A DNA stretch of 64,000 nucleotides from contig NZ_CP093397.1 in NCBI RefSeq assembly GCF_029027585.1, positions 682,001 through 746,000 of the forward strand, in the 5' to 3' direction. Below, in pieces: positions 46,578 through 56,884 of this stretch (positions are counted from its first letter, which is position 1; the number at the start of each line of letters is the position of its first letter). A model generated the notes under the pieces. It saw only the letters and a program-made list of their open reading frames with translations. It was not told the DNA's origin and made no database searches. The translations under genes were made by a program, and so were the position numbers. The stretch is from Sulfurimonas sp. (GTDB lineage Bacteria > Campylobacterota > Campylobacteria > Campylobacterales > Sulfurimonadaceae).

Positions 46578-48591
46578 TTTTGAGAATTCTAGTAGGTCTT
46601 CAGATGCTGACCTATTTATGCTTAAACTTGTATTTTTTCACTGGTTTATTGTTGGATTTATAACAGGTTTTTTATTTAATGCTTACGCACTAGGTATCAT
46701 AGGTGGGGGGCTTTTGTCACTTGCTACTTTACTCTCTTATCAACTATTTAGAGGCACACAAAATTATAGATATGTGATTAGTTTAGTTCTTTTAACATTT
46801 TCTATCATTATGATACAACAAAGTTTAGGAAGAATAGAGATGCACTTTCATATTTTTGGAGTATTATCTTTTTTAGTTATTTACAAAGATTATAAAGTTA
46901 TCTCTCTTGGTTCAATATTTATAATAGTTCATCATTTGATTTTCAACTATCTTCAAGAGTTTAATATTACCTTTTATGATACACCTATTGTAGTATTTAA
47001 CTACGGGTGCGGTTTAGATATCACTTTGCTTCATGCTGCCTTTGTTATTTTTGAGTGGTTTATTTTATATAAAATTGTAAAAAGTATGGATAAAACACAT
47101 AGAGAATTATTTAGAACTAAAGAAGCCCTGTCATCTATAAATAGGAACCTAGAGAGTATTGTTTCACTCAGAACACTCGAACTCCAAGATGCAAAAGAAG
47201 AAGCAGACATAGCTAACAACATGAAGTCAGAGTTTTTAGCTAATATGTCCCATGAGATAAGAACACCTATGAACGCTATTATAGGCTTTACAGACTTACT
47301 AGACAAAAGACTTAAAGACGCAAAAAACAGAAGTTATATGAAATCTGTTAAAGACAGCTCTAAAATTTTACTCTCAATAATAAATGATATCTTAGACCTT
47401 TCTAAAGTTGAGGCTGGAAAACTAGAAATTGAGCATGTTCCAACAGATATAAGAGATATTGCAGATGAGATAAAAAATATTTTTTATCATAAAGCAAAGT
47501 CAAAAGCATTAGAATTAAATGTAACTATAAAAGATTCACTACCACAAACCTTACTTTTAGATGAAGTAAGAACAAGACAAATACTTCTCAATCTTGTTAG
47601 CAATGCCATAAAATTCACTACTGAAGGTTATATAAATTTAAATATATTTTGCTCAAAAAATAACAATAACAATAAAATAAATCTTATTTTAGAAGTTCAA
47701 GACAGCGGGATAGGTATGGATAAAAATGAGCAAATTAGAATATTTGAAGCATTTGCTCAACATACAAACCAAAGCAATAAACAGTACGGAGGAACAGGTC
47801 TTGGACTAGCAATAACCAAACAACTCGTAACTCTGATGAATGGAACAATTACTTTAAAAAGTACAATAGATGTAGGTTCTACTTTTATAGTAACCTTGCA
47901 TGATATACAAATCACAAAACAAATACCAGCCATACACTTAAAACAAAATCAAATCATTACTTTTTTTAAAGCAACTGTTTTAATAGCAGATAATATTGAT
48001 TTAAACAGATATTTAATAGTAGAGTATTTAAAAGACACCCCTTTAAAATTACTACTTGCAAAAGATGGCGAAGAAGCGGTAAAAATTGCTAAAGAGGATA
48101 AACCTGATTTGATTCTCATGGATATAAAGATGCCTAACAAAGATGGCATCGAAGCAACAAATGAAATAAAAAGTTTTTCCACTATTCCCGTTATAGCTAT
48201 TACTACTTCTGTTGTTTTTAATTTAGACAATCCAAAACATGATATTTTTGATGACTTTATACATAAACCTCTAAAAAAAGACACTCTTTTACTCTCAATG
48301 AGTAAATATTTAAAGTCTAACACGGAGTTTTTAGAAGATAACCAAAAGCAGATAAAAATACAAAAAGATGCTATTTCTTTAAAAAATTATCCATCTTTAT
48401 CTAAACTACTCCAAAACACCAAAGTTGCTGGGGACATGCAAATGATACAAAAATTTGCATATGAACTTGAGTCTTATGGTAAAAAGGACAAGGTAGAAAA
48501 TTTTAAAAATATTGCAACAAAACTATCTTCAGCAATAGATAGTTTTGATATAGAAGAATGTGATCTATTACTAGCTATGTTTATAGATTAA
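46570..48591 (+). CDS. Hybrid sensor histidine kinase with multi-TM N-terminal sensor
   Basis: The 673-aa kinase has about five to six membrane segments in residues 20-175. The stretch [17 protein letters not shown] with later HH is a recurrent His-rich membrane sensor found in some chemoreceptors and cyclic-di-GMP enzymes. A coiled coil, a HisKA domain (H228 in [10 protein letters not shown]), an ATPase domain (GTGLGLAI) and a C-terminal receiver ([13 protein letters not shown]) follow. Its partner could be the HD-GYP regulator two genes upstream in the same operon. The signal is unknown. Confidence 0.9.
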   Translation: MSDFENSSRSSDADLFMLKLVFFHWFIVGFITGFLFNAYALGIIGGGLLSLATLLSYQLFRGTQNYRYVISLVLLTFSIIMIQQSLGRIEMHFHIFGVLSFLVIYKDYKVISLGSIFIIVHHLIFNYLQEFNITFYDTPIVVFNYGCGLDITLLHAAFVIFEWFILYKIVKSMDKTHRELFRTKEALSSINRNLESIVSLRTLELQDAKEEADIANNMKSEFLANMSHEIRTPMNAIIGFTDLLDKRLKDAKNRSYMKSVKDSSKILLSIINDILDLSKVEAGKLEIEHVPTDIRDIADEIKNIFYHKAKSKALELNVTIKDSLPQTLLLDEVRTRQILLNLVSNAIKFTTEGYINLNIFCSKNNNNNKINLILEVQDSGIGMDKNEQIRIFEAFAQHTNQSNKQYGGTGLGLAITKQLVTLMNGTITLKSTIDVGSTFIVTLHDIQITKQIPAIHLKQNQIITFFKATVLIADNIDLNRYLIVEYLKDTPLKLLLAKDGEEAVKIAKEDKPDLILMDIKMPNKDGIEATNEIKSFSTIPVIAITTSVVFNLDNPKHDIFDDFIHKPLKKDTLLLSMSKYLKSNTEFLEDNQKQIKIQKDAISLKNYPSLSKLLQNTKVAGDMQMIQKFAYELESYGKKDKVENFKNIATKLSSAIDSFDIEECDLLLAMFID

Positions 48592-49071
48592 TTATTCATC
48601 TTCTTCTAAAAACTCCTCTGGGTCATCAAGGCAGTCCATTCCATCTGAGTGTTTTAGAACATGTGCGCCATAAGTGTAAGTTAGTTCTCCTCCCATTTTA
48701 CTTTGGTACAAAACACCTCCACTAACAAAAGCCACTAAAAGAATGGCAAACAGTTCTGCTTTAAAAGCTTTAGTAGCACAGCCATAAAATTTTATAACCG
48801 CACTAATCCCCATAGCTATTGCTAAGTATAGTCCAAACTGTTTATGCTCTAAAAGAAGTTTTTGTCCTTCTCCTGAGATAAACATATAAACTTCACTTCC
48901 ATCACCCTTTCCTGTAAAAAAAGCTATAATTATAAAAACAGCAGATGCTAAGATAAAGCGTGTGGAGAGTTTAGACATCGCTTCACTAGGTTTTATCAAG
49001 TAAGCTAAGCCGATAACTAAGGATATAAGAGGAAGCACAATCGCAAAATGTGCTGTTGCTGGATGTATCAT
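48592..49071 (-). CDS. DUF2231-like integral membrane protein
   Basis: The 159-aa protein has about four membrane segments. MIHPATAHFAIVLPLISLV near the start with its HP and H residues, and the later VSGGVLYQSKMGGELTYTYG, match the DUF2231 family, whose function is not settled but which may bind haem or sit near respiratory complexes. The C-terminal end is acidic (DDPEEFLEEDE). It ends directly against the convergent hybrid kinase gene and is divergent from the regulator at 49164. Confidence 0.75.
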   Translation of the reverse strand: MIHPATAHFAIVLPLISLVIGLAYLIKPSEAMSKLSTRFILASAVFIIIAFFTGKGDGSEVYMFISGEGQKLLLEHKQFGLYLAIAMGISAVIKFYGCATKAFKAELFAILLVAFVSGGVLYQSKMGGELTYTYGAHVLKHSDGMDCLDDPEEFLEEDE

Positions 49072-49163
49072 AAGAAATCCTTTTTTTATTCATAAAGTTT
49101 ACAAATAAATTATAAAATATTAGCTTATAAAGAAAAATTAAAATAAAAAGAGTAGAATACTGC

Positions 49164-49883
49164 ATGTCTTTAAATTTCAACATTTTAAAACAATTATCAC
49201 AAGACCTGTCTTTGTTATATGTAGAAGATGATAAAATACTACGAGATAAAACATCTTATATATTTTACAATCTTTTTAAACAAGTAGATACTGCAACAGA
49301 TGGCTTAGATGGACTTAATTTATATCAAGATTATTATAAAAAAAATGATGTGTTTTATGATATTGTTGTCACCGATATACAGATGCCACTACTCGATGGG
49401 ATATCATTAAGCAAAGAAATATTCAAGCTTCATAAAGAACAAAAGATTATTGTTGTTTCAGCATATAATGATAAAGAATATTTAATCGACTTAATCAATC
49501 TCGGTGTAGAAGGTTTTATGCATAAACCACTTTCTTCACAAGAACTGTTAGAAATACTACATAAAGTTTGTAACTCATTTAAAAATGATAATATCGTAGT
49601 TCTAAGTGAAGGTTTTAAATATAATATAACTAAATCCATACTTTTATTTAACAGTACAAAAATTGAACTTAGTGTTATGGAACTAAAACTCCTTCATCTA
49701 CTCATAAAAAATCCAACGCAGTCTTTTAGTGCTGTTGAAATATTTAACCACCTGTATTATGAAAAACCAGACAAAGAATTTTCTAACGATTCCATCAAAA
49801 GCTTGGTTAAACGATTGAGAAAAAAAACTCCTCAGGATTTCATCTCAAACACTCAAGAACTAGGTTATAGTATAAACCTTTAA
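49164..49883 (+). CDS. OmpR-type response regulator
   Basis: The 239-aa protein has a receiver domain (about 10-130) with VEDDKILRD, the phosphoacceptor in VTDIQMPLLDG and K in MHKPLS. A winged-helix DNA-binding domain follows (about 150-235; ELKLLHLLIKNP with SIKSLVKRLRKKT). No kinase gene adjoins it, but the hybrid kinase a few hundred bases upstream is a candidate partner. An unusually long leucine- and serine-rich start precedes the receiver. Confidence 0.92.
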   Translation: MSLNFNILKQLSQDLSLLYVEDDKILRDKTSYIFYNLFKQVDTATDGLDGLNLYQDYYKKNDVFYDIVVTDIQMPLLDGISLSKEIFKLHKEQKIIVVSAYNDKEYLIDLINLGVEGFMHKPLSSQELLEILHKVCNSFKNDNIVVLSEGFKYNITKSILLFNSTKIELSVMELKLLHLLIKNPTQSFSAVEIFNHLYYEKPDKEFSNDSIKSLVKRLRKKTPQDFISNTQELGYSINL

Positions 49884-49985
49884 AAAAACTCCATATCTCC
49901 CTCATCTTCAACTTCTGCATTCTCATCATACTCTATAAACATTATTATAGTATCTACATTAGAGAAAAATGAATTATCTAAAATA

Positions 49986-51275
49986 TTAAGTTAATCGAAC
50001 CCTTACAGATTGTTCATGTGCCGTTAAACCTTCGGTATTTGCGATAAGTGCACATGCTTCTCCTATCTCATTTATGCCCTTTTTAGAAAAAGAAATGATT
50101 GAAGTTTTTTTCATAAAATTCTCAACTCCAAGAGGAGAGAAAAATTTTGCTGTTCCTCCTGTTGGAAGAGTATGATTTGGTCCAGCAACATAATCTCCGA
50201 TTGCTTCAGGAGTATTATGACCTAAAAAGATTGCTCCAGCATGCTTTATGAATGGTAAAAATTCAAATGCATTATCTGTTGCAATTTCAAGGTGCTCAGG
50301 CGCTATCTCATTCATAAGTTTTATAGCCTCATCCATATCTTTAGTTACTATGATAGCACCTCTATCTTCTATGGATTTTCTAGCTATTTTTTCTCGTGGA
50401 AGTTTTTTAAGCCAGATTTCTATCTCAATAACTACCGCATCAGCTAACTTTTGGCAAGGAGTTATCAGTATAGAACTTGCCATCTCGTCATGCTCTGCTT
50501 GAGACAACAAATCAACTGCTAAATGCGAGGCATTTGCACTATCATCTGCTAAAATTCCTATCTCACTAGGTCCTGCTATCATATCAATGTTTACATCGCC
50601 ATAAACCATTTTTTTAGCAGTTGCTACAAAAATATTTCCTGGACCTGTTATAACATCAACTTTAGGAATGCTCTGAGTTCCATAGGCCATAGCACCAATT
50701 GCACTAGCTCCTCCAACCTTGTAAACTTCACTTACTCCACATAAGTGACAAGCAGCGAGTAAAAGCTCATTGACTTCATTTTTAGGAGCAGGAGTACAAA
50801 TTATGATTTTTTCAACTCCAGCAACTTGCGCAGGAATAACATTCATCAAAAGTGAAGATGGATAAGCAGCTTTTCCGCCAGGGATATATAAACCAGCACT
50901 ATCAACAGGAGTCGTTTTTTGTCCTAAAATAGTTCCATTTTCTTCTGTATCAAACCAAGATTTTGGTTTTTGCTTTTCATGGTAGATTTTGATTCTGTCA
51001 TATGCTAAATGCAAGGCACTTTTTAGTTTAGCATCTATACTATTATATGCCTTACTCATTGACTCTTGTGAGATTTTAAAATCTTCATCGGTTTTTGGAG
51101 TCCAGTTATCAAACTTAGTAATATGCTCTTTTAAAGCTTTATTTTTATCAGTTTTGATTTCATTTAAGAGAGTACCTACAACAGAACTAACCTCATCGAT
51201 ATCCATCTTCCCTCTTAAAAGAAGCTCATTAAAACTGCTTGTAAACTTTTCATCTTTTGTATTTATAAACATCAT
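49986..51275 (-). CDS. hisD: Histidinol dehydrogenase HisD
   Basis: HisD catalyses the last two oxidations of histidine synthesis. The 429-aa protein has VITGPGNIFV, AGPSEIGILAD, SQAEHDEMASS (zinc ligands Gln and His), APEHLEI and GPNHTLPTGGTAKFFSPLG. The start is the first of two adjacent ATG codons. It lies 3 bp after the stop of the thioredoxin-like gene. Confidence 0.96.
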   Translation of the reverse strand: MMFINTKDEKFTSSFNELLLRGKMDIDEVSSVVGTLLNEIKTDKNKALKEHITKFDNWTPKTDEDFKISQESMSKAYNSIDAKLKSALHLAYDRIKIYHEKQKPKSWFDTEENGTILGQKTTPVDSAGLYIPGGKAAYPSSLLMNVIPAQVAGVEKIIICTPAPKNEVNELLLAACHLCGVSEVYKVGGASAIGAMAYGTQSIPKVDVITGPGNIFVATAKKMVYGDVNIDMIAGPSEIGILADDSANASHLAVDLLSQAEHDEMASSILITPCQKLADAVVIEIEIWLKKLPREKIARKSIEDRGAIIVTKDMDEAIKLMNEIAPEHLEIATDNAFEFLPFIKHAGAIFLGHNTPEAIGDYVAGPNHTLPTGGTAKFFSPLGVENFMKKTSIISFSKKGINEIGEACALIANTEGLTAHEQSVRVRLT

Positions 51276-51278
51276 AAT

Positions 51279-51704
51279 CTATTTTCCTATTTTTTTAGAG
51301 TCATCGAACTCTTTTTTTACTGTACTCAAAGCTTCTAAAAAATCTTTTGCTCCAATAGCCCCCATGATTGGCTGATACATTGGTTCACCTGAAGGAAGTA
51401 AAAACCAAATTGCTGGAGTCCCTGGTTGGTAAAGTTCTTTTGGCATATAATCATTTTCATCACTATATGAGATAATTGAGGTAAAGTCTTTGTTTAGCGA
51501 ATCTATGACTTTTTTATTTTTTAAAGTTGTGTTATCTAATATTACACAGTATCTACAAGTATGTCTTGAAGATATAAATAAAACAGGCTTATTAAACCTA
51601 GATGCTTCTTTTATGCCTGCTTTAAAATCTTTTGCCCAGTTAATCTCACTTGCCACAAGAGTTGAAGCAAATGTAAGAAGTAAATATACTAATAAATTAC
51701 GCAT
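51279..51704 (-). CDS. Secreted thioredoxin-like protein
   Basis: The 141-aa protein has a signal peptide (1-19) and a thioredoxin-7-like fold. The CxxC is HTCRYC (C50, C53), the cis-proline is in GTPAIWFLL, and ISYSDENDYMPKELY links them. It is likely a periplasmic thiol oxidoreductase. Its start overlaps the aroK stop region by 8 bp and it ends 3 bp before hisD, so it is part of the aroK-hisD transcript. The link with amino-acid synthesis genes looks incidental. Confidence 0.82.
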   Translation of the reverse strand: MRNLLVYLLLTFASTLVASEINWAKDFKAGIKEASRFNKPVLFISSRHTCRYCVILDNTTLKNKKVIDSLNKDFTSIISYSDENDYMPKELYQPGTPAIWFLLPSGEPMYQPIMGAIGAKDFLEALSTVKKEFDDSKKIGK

Positions 51705-52212
51705 TATTTTTTACCTTTTTAAGAAGTTCTTTTGAACATTCTACTACACTTTTTTTTGTAACATCTATAACTATATCTGCTAAAGCTAGATACTCAGGAC
51801 GACGCTCATCGTATAGTTTTTTTGCTTCTTCTAAATCTTGTAGTAATGGTCTTTTTTTTAGTTTTTTAAATGCATTTGGGTGATTTTTAATGCGTTTAAT
51901 AATCTTGTCAAAAGGTGAGTCAAGTAAAACAACGATTCCTATCTTTCTTAAATTCTTTTGTTTGTAAAAACCGCCTCCTGTTGAGATGAGAGTATTTTTC
52001 ACACTAGACTCAAGCCAAATAGCCACATCTTTTTCAAGATTTCTAAAGTGCGATTCACCATCTTCACTAAAGATTTTATTTATCTTTTTATTTTCTATGC
52101 TTTCTATTAAATCATCTGTATCCAGGGTCATGTAGTTAGAATGTTTTATAACTTCTCTAGCCACACTACCCTTCCCAACTCCCATAAAGCCAATCAAAAT
52201 AATATTTTCCAC
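51697..52212 (-). CDS. aroK: Shikimate kinase AroK
   Basis: AroK phosphorylates shikimate for aromatic amino acids. The 171-aa protein has Walker A GFMGVGKG near residues 8-15 (Gly at the position where most have Ser or Thr, followed by Ser), the shikimate-binding DTDDLIE, FRNLE and STGGGFY, and a lid with KKRPLL. The gene lies between a membrane protein gene and the thioredoxin-like gene, all on the minus strand. Confidence 0.92.
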   Translation of the reverse strand: MENIILIGFMGVGKGSVAREVIKHSNYMTLDTDDLIESIENKKINKIFSEDGESHFRNLEKDVAIWLESSVKNTLISTGGGFYKQKNLRKIGIVVLLDSPFDKIIKRIKNHPNAFKKLKKRPLLQDLEEAKKLYDERRPEYLALADIVIDVTKKSVVECSKELLKKVKNNA

Positions 52213-52234
52213 TAATATCCTTATTTATGTCCCA

Positions 52235-53515
52235 TTACTTAAACGCACTCATATCAAAATCTGGTTTTGTTTTTATAATCTTTTTGTATATAAGCATTGG
52301 TGCTATGACATTATATTGTAAAATCATCATACTAACTATAAAACTTACTGCCGATATTTTTAGTAAAATCGGGATATAAAAAGTAACAACAAAACCTACT
52401 AATGAAGCGATGAAAAGAATAAACTGAATTCTTCCGAGTGTTTTATTTATCATCTCATTCATCGTTGGTATAGTCATATACCCTTTTGCGTTTAGATGAA
52501 ACCATACAAGAAAAGGAATAATTTTATAAAGCATCCCCATCATTATAGAAAGTATAAAACCACCAAGCAAAATACTAACCATAACTATATACTCATGTCT
52601 AAAATACTCATCAAATATCCAAAGAAAAGCACCTAGCGTAAGTAAAACACTTGCACTTCTCCAGTACCAAACTGTAACATCGCTAATAGGTCGTTTACGA
52701 CGAGATAATTTTAACCATACTGTTGTGGAAAATGCCCAAAAAAATGTTGCAATCCAAGCCTTGCCTATAATAGTAAGTGGCTCATAAACTAAACTAGTAA
52801 TTAACCAAATAAAAAGACCTACACTGATTAGCCAAACTACCTTTCTTTTGCAAAACTGCTTAAACTTTGGAGCTACATAAAACATCGGCAAAACTTGAAA
52901 TGTGACACCAATAATTAAGATACTCGCAAAACCAAAAATACCCCAAACACTATGAACATTTGCTATCATATTTCTGTATTGAGAAATATCATCATTGACA
53001 TAAGTATATAACAAGAAAATTCCCATTAAAACTGTAAAAGATGCAAAAAACAAACTAACACTCATAGCTTTTACTGTTGGGTTAAAGTTTTTAACTTTTA
53101 TAACTGCCATAACAATTACACTTATCATCATAGCAAAACCACTTCCAAGAAGCCCCATAGCAAAAAGATTGGCTGTAGTATTTTCCAAGCTTAGTCCAAG
53201 CATCATCAAAATCAAACCAAAAACTAAAAATATATGTGCAAATTTTGAAACGATATTAACTTTTGGAATCACTACACCAGCTAAAACAGGTAGCATCTGA
53301 GTTAATGAACCAAGCATTATGAAACCTAAAAAGCCCACAGTTAAAGAGTGTGTGATTATAATGGAGTCTATTGAGTACCTTGTCATCAATAAATCTGCTT
53401 CACTAAAAAATATAAAAAAACCAGCTAATATCGCAAAAAGTGGTGCTGTTAAATAAAATCTTACTGGTGCTGATATGGGAGGAGCTTGATCAATCGATAA
53501 TCCATTAAGTTCCAT
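52235..53515 (-). CDS. 12-TM membrane protein, possibly related to NnrS or haem-copper oxidase subunit I
   Basis: The 426-aa protein is almost entirely hydrophobic with about 12 membrane segments and several conserved-looking His in helices: IITHSLTVGFLGFIMLGSLTQMLP, ANVHSVWGIFGF and PFLVWFHLN. This pattern occurs in the NnrS/CcoN-like group, whose members are tied to nitric oxide stress or respiration. The hemerythrin gene 17 bp upstream supports an O2- or NO-related role. No cytochrome oxidase partner gene is next to it. The function is not established. Confidence 0.7.
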   Translation of the reverse strand: MELNGLSIDQAPPISAPVRFYLTAPLFAILAGFFIFFSEADLLMTRYSIDSIIITHSLTVGFLGFIMLGSLTQMLPVLAGVVIPKVNIVSKFAHIFLVFGLILMMLGLSLENTTANLFAMGLLGSGFAMMISVIVMAVIKVKNFNPTVKAMSVSLFFASFTVLMGIFLLYTYVNDDISQYRNMIANVHSVWGIFGFASILIIGVTFQVLPMFYVAPKFKQFCKRKVVWLISVGLFIWLITSLVYEPLTIIGKAWIATFFWAFSTTVWLKLSRRKRPISDVTVWYWRSASVLLTLGAFLWIFDEYFRHEYIVMVSILLGGFILSIMMGMLYKIIPFLVWFHLNAKGYMTIPTMNEMINKTLGRIQFILFIASLVGFVVTFYIPILLKISAVSFIVSMMILQYNVIAPMLIYKKIIKTKPDFDMSAFK

Positions 53516-53532
53516 AAAAAAATCCTAAAAAA

Positions 53533-53973
53533 CTACTCAACAAGCATAGACTCCATCATATCTACTATTCTGTCTGAATCAGCACTAAGATGTTGTTGAG
53601 CCATTGTGTAGAGCATCTGTTCTTCTTTCATGTTGTGTTGTTGCATTAAAATCATTAAAGTTTCTGAAAGTCCAAAAAATCTATCTTTTTTTTCATCTTC
53701 TATGGCTTCACCCATTTGCGAAACAAGAGTTCGCATCTGTTCATGTTCATGACGCATCATCGCTGTTGGACCTTGAGTCATTCCCGTCTTTGTTTCAAAC
53801 TCTAAAAACATAACTCTTTCTTCCATTTGGAAGTGTCTTTCACTAGAGTCTGCAAATGCTTTGTAAGCTACTTTAGCATCTTTTATAAACTTACTAGCAC
53901 TATCTTCCATTGCAGCAAAAAGTTCATCACATCTGGTATGGTCAGTTGTTAAATATTCTTTTATTGTACTCAT
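53533..53973 (-). CDS. Hemerythrin-like di-iron protein
   Basis: The 146-aa protein has the hemerythrin ligand pattern: H12 in TTDHTRCDEL, H47 and E51 in RHFQMEE, H75 or H77 in MRHEHEQM, and H113 and E117 in QHNMKEEQ. Such proteins bind O2 or NO at a non-haem di-iron site. RIC/YtfE-like proteins repair Fe-S clusters, but this one is shorter and lacks their extra domain. Next to the 12-TM protein, it probably handles O2 or NO. Confidence 0.9.
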   Translation of the reverse strand: MSTIKEYLTTDHTRCDELFAAMEDSASKFIKDAKVAYKAFADSSERHFQMEERVMFLEFETKTGMTQGPTAMMRHEHEQMRTLVSQMGEAIEDEKKDRFFGLSETLMILMQQHNMKEEQMLYTMAQQHLSADSDRIVDMMESMLVE

Positions 53974-54054
53974 TTTTTATACCTATTGTATTAATTTTTT
54001 TGTATTATATTGAAAAAAATTTAATATTTAATTATTAGTCATCAATACAATAGT

Positions 54055-54459
54055 TTAAAAAATTAAATATGTTAGTAGAAAGGCAAGTGCCGACGCTCCA
54101 ATGTGTGGAACTCCATAAAGAAAAGTAGCAAATACTTTAATCAATAAATTTTTTTGCAATTTCATAACAAAAATAAGTGTTGAACCTGCAAAAGTTGTAA
54201 CAAAGATATATAATAAAGCTTCAATCAGTCCATAATCTGGCTTATGTCCGACAGTTGCTAAAATCAGTGTAATAAAAAAACTAGAAGCAAAAAACATTGC
54301 TACATATCGAGATGTGTCATACTTTTTAAAGCTCTCACTCAGACTGTCACTTGCATCAGACGAAGCTTTGTTAGCTTTTATAGCTAAACCTTCAAAATAT
54401 AAAAATGCACCTAAAGATAAGATTACCCCAACTAAAATCAGAAATGATATTGAATTCAT
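54055..54459 (-). CDS. Small 4-TM membrane protein, function unknown
   Basis: The 134-aa protein has about four membrane segments (residues 5-25, 52-70, 77-100 and 112-132) and a short charged loop between the first two. It has no signature I recognise. It is the first gene on the minus strand upstream of the hemerythrin gene, about 80 bp away, so co-transcription is possible. Confidence 0.65.
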   Translation of the reverse strand: MNSISFLILVGVILSLGAFLYFEGLAIKANKASSDASDSLSESFKKYDTSRYVAMFFASSFFITLILATVGHKPDYGLIEALLYIFVTTFAGSTLIFVMKLQKNLLIKVFATFLYGVPHIGASALAFLLTYLIF

Positions 54460-54593
54460 TTTTCACCCTTTATATATAAGTTAAGATAATTGTAACACCA
54501 TATACATTTTAAGTTATTAAGTAGCTAAATTAGATTTGTTATTTAAACAGCTTTTTACTATAATATCTCTTTTAAACAGACTAGGAATAAAAT

Positions 54594-55907
54594 ATGAAAA
54601 ATAAAAAATATATAACTATGGGATTTGCGACAGTAGTAGTAGTATTTTCGCTACTTTTTTCTGCAAACTTATTTGCAGAACCAACCGACACTGCAAAAGA
54701 AGAAGCTTCAAGACTTCAAGCCTTAGCTAAGTTTACAAAAGTCATAAGTATTGTTGAACAATACAATGTAGATGATATAACAATCGAAGAACTAATGGAC
54801 AAAGCACTTCAAGGAATGATGAGCAACTTAGATGCACACTCTAACTTTTTAACTCAAAAAGATTATAAAAAACTTAAAGTTCAAACAAGTGGTGAATTTG
54901 GTGGACTTGGTATAACTGTCGGCATAAAAGATGGAGCACTTACTGTAATCGCACCAATTGAAGGAACTCCAGCAGATAAAGCAGGACTGAAATCTGGTGA
55001 CATAATTTTAAAAATAAATGAAGAGTCAACTCTGAACATGACAATAGATGAAGCTGTTTCAATCATGAGAGGAAAAGTTGGTGAACCTATCGACATCACA
55101 ATAGTAAGAAAAGGGGAAGCGAAACCTCTTCCTGTTCATATTATTAGAGGTATTATAACTATCCAATCAGTATATACAAAAACTATTGGTAAAGATATTC
55201 AGTATATTCGCGTTACTAGCTTTGATAGAAAAGTTGTTGAAGATGTAGCAAAGGCTATCAAAAAGAAAAAAGCTGTAACAAAAGGGATTATTCTTGATTT
55301 AAGAAACAATCCGGGAGGACTACTTGACCAAGCAGTTGGACTTGTTGATATTTTTGTAGATAAGGGTAAAATCGTTTCTCAAAAAGGTCGTAAAGAATCA
55401 AACAAGCAAGAGTACAAAGCATCTGCTAGTAATACTTTAACAAAAGTACCTTTAATCGTTTTAGTAAATGGGGGAAGTGCAAGTGCATCTGAGATTGTAA
55501 GTGGAGCACTTCAAGACCATAAACGCGCTGTAATTCTAGGACAAAAAACTTTTGGAAAAGGAAGTGTACAAGTTGTTCTTCCTATAACAGACAAAGAGGC
55601 TATAAAATTAACAATAGCAAGATACTATCTTCCAAGTGGCAGAACTATTCAAGCAGTTGGAGTTACACCAGACATAGAAGTTCAAGCAGGTGAAGTAAAA
55701 ACTCATGAAAATTCTTTTTCTATAAAAGAAGCAGACTTAAAAAAACATCTAGAAAAAGAACTTGTAAAAGTAGATGGTAAAAAGAAAGATAAGAAGAAGA
55801 AAGCTAAAGCTAAAAAAGATATAATTACAAAAAAAATGTTATACAAAGATATTCAGCTAAAAGAATCAGTTGACATCATAAAAGCACTAATAATTGTAAA
55901 AGGATAA
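54594..55907 (+). CDS. ctpA: C-terminal processing protease CtpA
   Basis: This is a periplasmic S41 serine protease of 437 aa with a signal segment (about 5-28), a PDZ domain (about 95-185, SGEFGGLGITVG and GLKSGDIILKI) and the catalytic core. The Ser/Lys dyad is S297 in GGSASASEI and K322 in FGKGSVQ. The C-terminal tail is lysine-rich. A -10 box TATAAT at 54559-54564 and AGGAAT near the ATG are present. It starts a long operon leading into purC 6 bp later. Confidence 0.94.
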   Translation: MKNKKYITMGFATVVVVFSLLFSANLFAEPTDTAKEEASRLQALAKFTKVISIVEQYNVDDITIEELMDKALQGMMSNLDAHSNFLTQKDYKKLKVQTSGEFGGLGITVGIKDGALTVIAPIEGTPADKAGLKSGDIILKINEESTLNMTIDEAVSIMRGKVGEPIDITIVRKGEAKPLPVHIIRGIITIQSVYTKTIGKDIQYIRVTSFDRKVVEDVAKAIKKKKAVTKGIILDLRNNPGGLLDQAVGLVDIFVDKGKIVSQKGRKESNKQEYKASASNTLTKVPLIVLVNGGSASASEIVSGALQDHKRAVILGQKTFGKGSVQVVLPITDKEAIKLTIARYYLPSGRTIQAVGVTPDIEVQAGEVKTHENSFSIKEADLKKHLEKELVKVDGKKKDKKKKAKAKKDIITKKMLYKDIQLKESVDIIKALIIVKG

Positions 55908-55913
55908 GAACAG

Positions 55914-56627
55914 ATGCAAAAGAGAGAACTACTATACGAAGGAAAAGCAAAAAGACTTTTTTTAACTGATGATGAAAATCTAGTAATTTCTGAATTTAAA
56001 GATGACTTAACTGCTTTTAATGGTGAAAAAAAATCAAGTGCTGCTGGTAAAGGTGCACTTAACAATAAAATCTCTACTGAACTGTTTAAACTTTTAGAAA
56101 ACAACGGCATACAAACTCATTTTGTGGAGATGCTAGATGACAATCATATGCTTCATACTAAAGTTGATGTTATTTTAATCGAAGTTATCGTTAGAAATAT
56201 TGCAACAGGAAGTCTTACTAGGAACCTTGGTATAGAAGATGGAAAAGTTCTCCCTTTTACTTTAGTTGAATTTGACTATAAAGATGACGATTTAGGTGAC
56301 CCTAAATTAAATGACCAACATTGTCTTATACTTGAGTTAGTTGAGCACCAAGATGAACTTGATAAACTTAGAAGAATGGCTCGTCAAGTAAATGATATAC
56401 TTAAGCCTTACTTTGCAAGTATTGGTCTTAACCTAGTTGATTTTAAACTAGAGTTTGGAAAAGATGCTCAAGGTAACATCCTTTTAGTTGATGAAATTTC
56501 TCCAGATAATTGCCGTTTTTGGGATATTGAGAGTGGCGAAAAAATGGATAAAGATAGATTTCGTCAAGGTCTAGGTGGTTTAACTGTGGCTTATGAAGAA
56601 GTATTAAATAGAATATTAGGAAAATAG
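55914..56627 (+). CDS. purC: SAICAR synthetase PurC
   Basis: PurC joins CAIR and aspartate in purine synthesis. The 237-aa protein has YEGKAKRLF at the start, [13 protein letters not shown] near residue 25, [14 protein letters not shown], and [12 protein letters not shown] near the end. The length is standard. It follows ctpA by 6 bp and precedes purS by 3 bp. Confidence 0.97.
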   Translation: MQKRELLYEGKAKRLFLTDDENLVISEFKDDLTAFNGEKKSSAAGKGALNNKISTELFKLLENNGIQTHFVEMLDDNHMLHTKVDVILIEVIVRNIATGSLTRNLGIEDGKVLPFTLVEFDYKDDDLGDPKLNDQHCLILELVEHQDELDKLRRMARQVNDILKPYFASIGLNLVDFKLEFGKDAQGNILLVDEISPDNCRFWDIESGEKMDKDRFRQGLGGLTVAYEEVLNRILGK

Positions 56628-56630
56628 ATT

Positions 56631-56873
56631 ATGATAAAAGCAATAGTAAATATTAGTTTAAAAGCGGGAGTTTTAGACTCTCAAGGTAAAGCAGTTCATC
56701 ATGCTCTTGATTCACTTCACTTTGATGGTGTAAATGATGTTCGTGTTGGTAAACAAATTATCTTAAAACTAGATACTGATGACAAAGAAAAAGCCAACAA
56801 AGATGTAACTCAAATGTGTGAGGACCTTTTAGCAAACACAGTAATTGAAGATTACGATATTGAACTAGTATAA
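56631..56873 (+). CDS. purS: FGAM synthetase subunit PurS
   Basis: PurS is the small 80-aa subunit that bridges PurQ and PurL. ISLKAGVLDSQGKAVHHAL and DVRVGKQIILKL are typical. It sits between purC and purQ. No purL is in the window, so the large subunit is encoded elsewhere. Confidence 0.95.
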   Translation: MIKAIVNISLKAGVLDSQGKAVHHALDSLHFDGVNDVRVGKQIILKLDTDDKEKANKDVTQMCEDLLANTVIEDYDIELV

Positions 56874-56884
56874 AGGAGATATAA

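Noticed and set aside
49880..49942. A 20-codon acidic frame (MFIEYDENAEVEDEG...) on the minus strand after hisD
   Set aside because: It has no ribosome-binding site, overlaps the regulator stop, and is too short to support without conservation data.
52126..52212. A non-functional shikimate kinase because of Gly after the Walker A lysine
   Set aside because: GKGS/T also occurs in active P-loop kinases such as adenylate kinase, and the other AroK motifs are intact.
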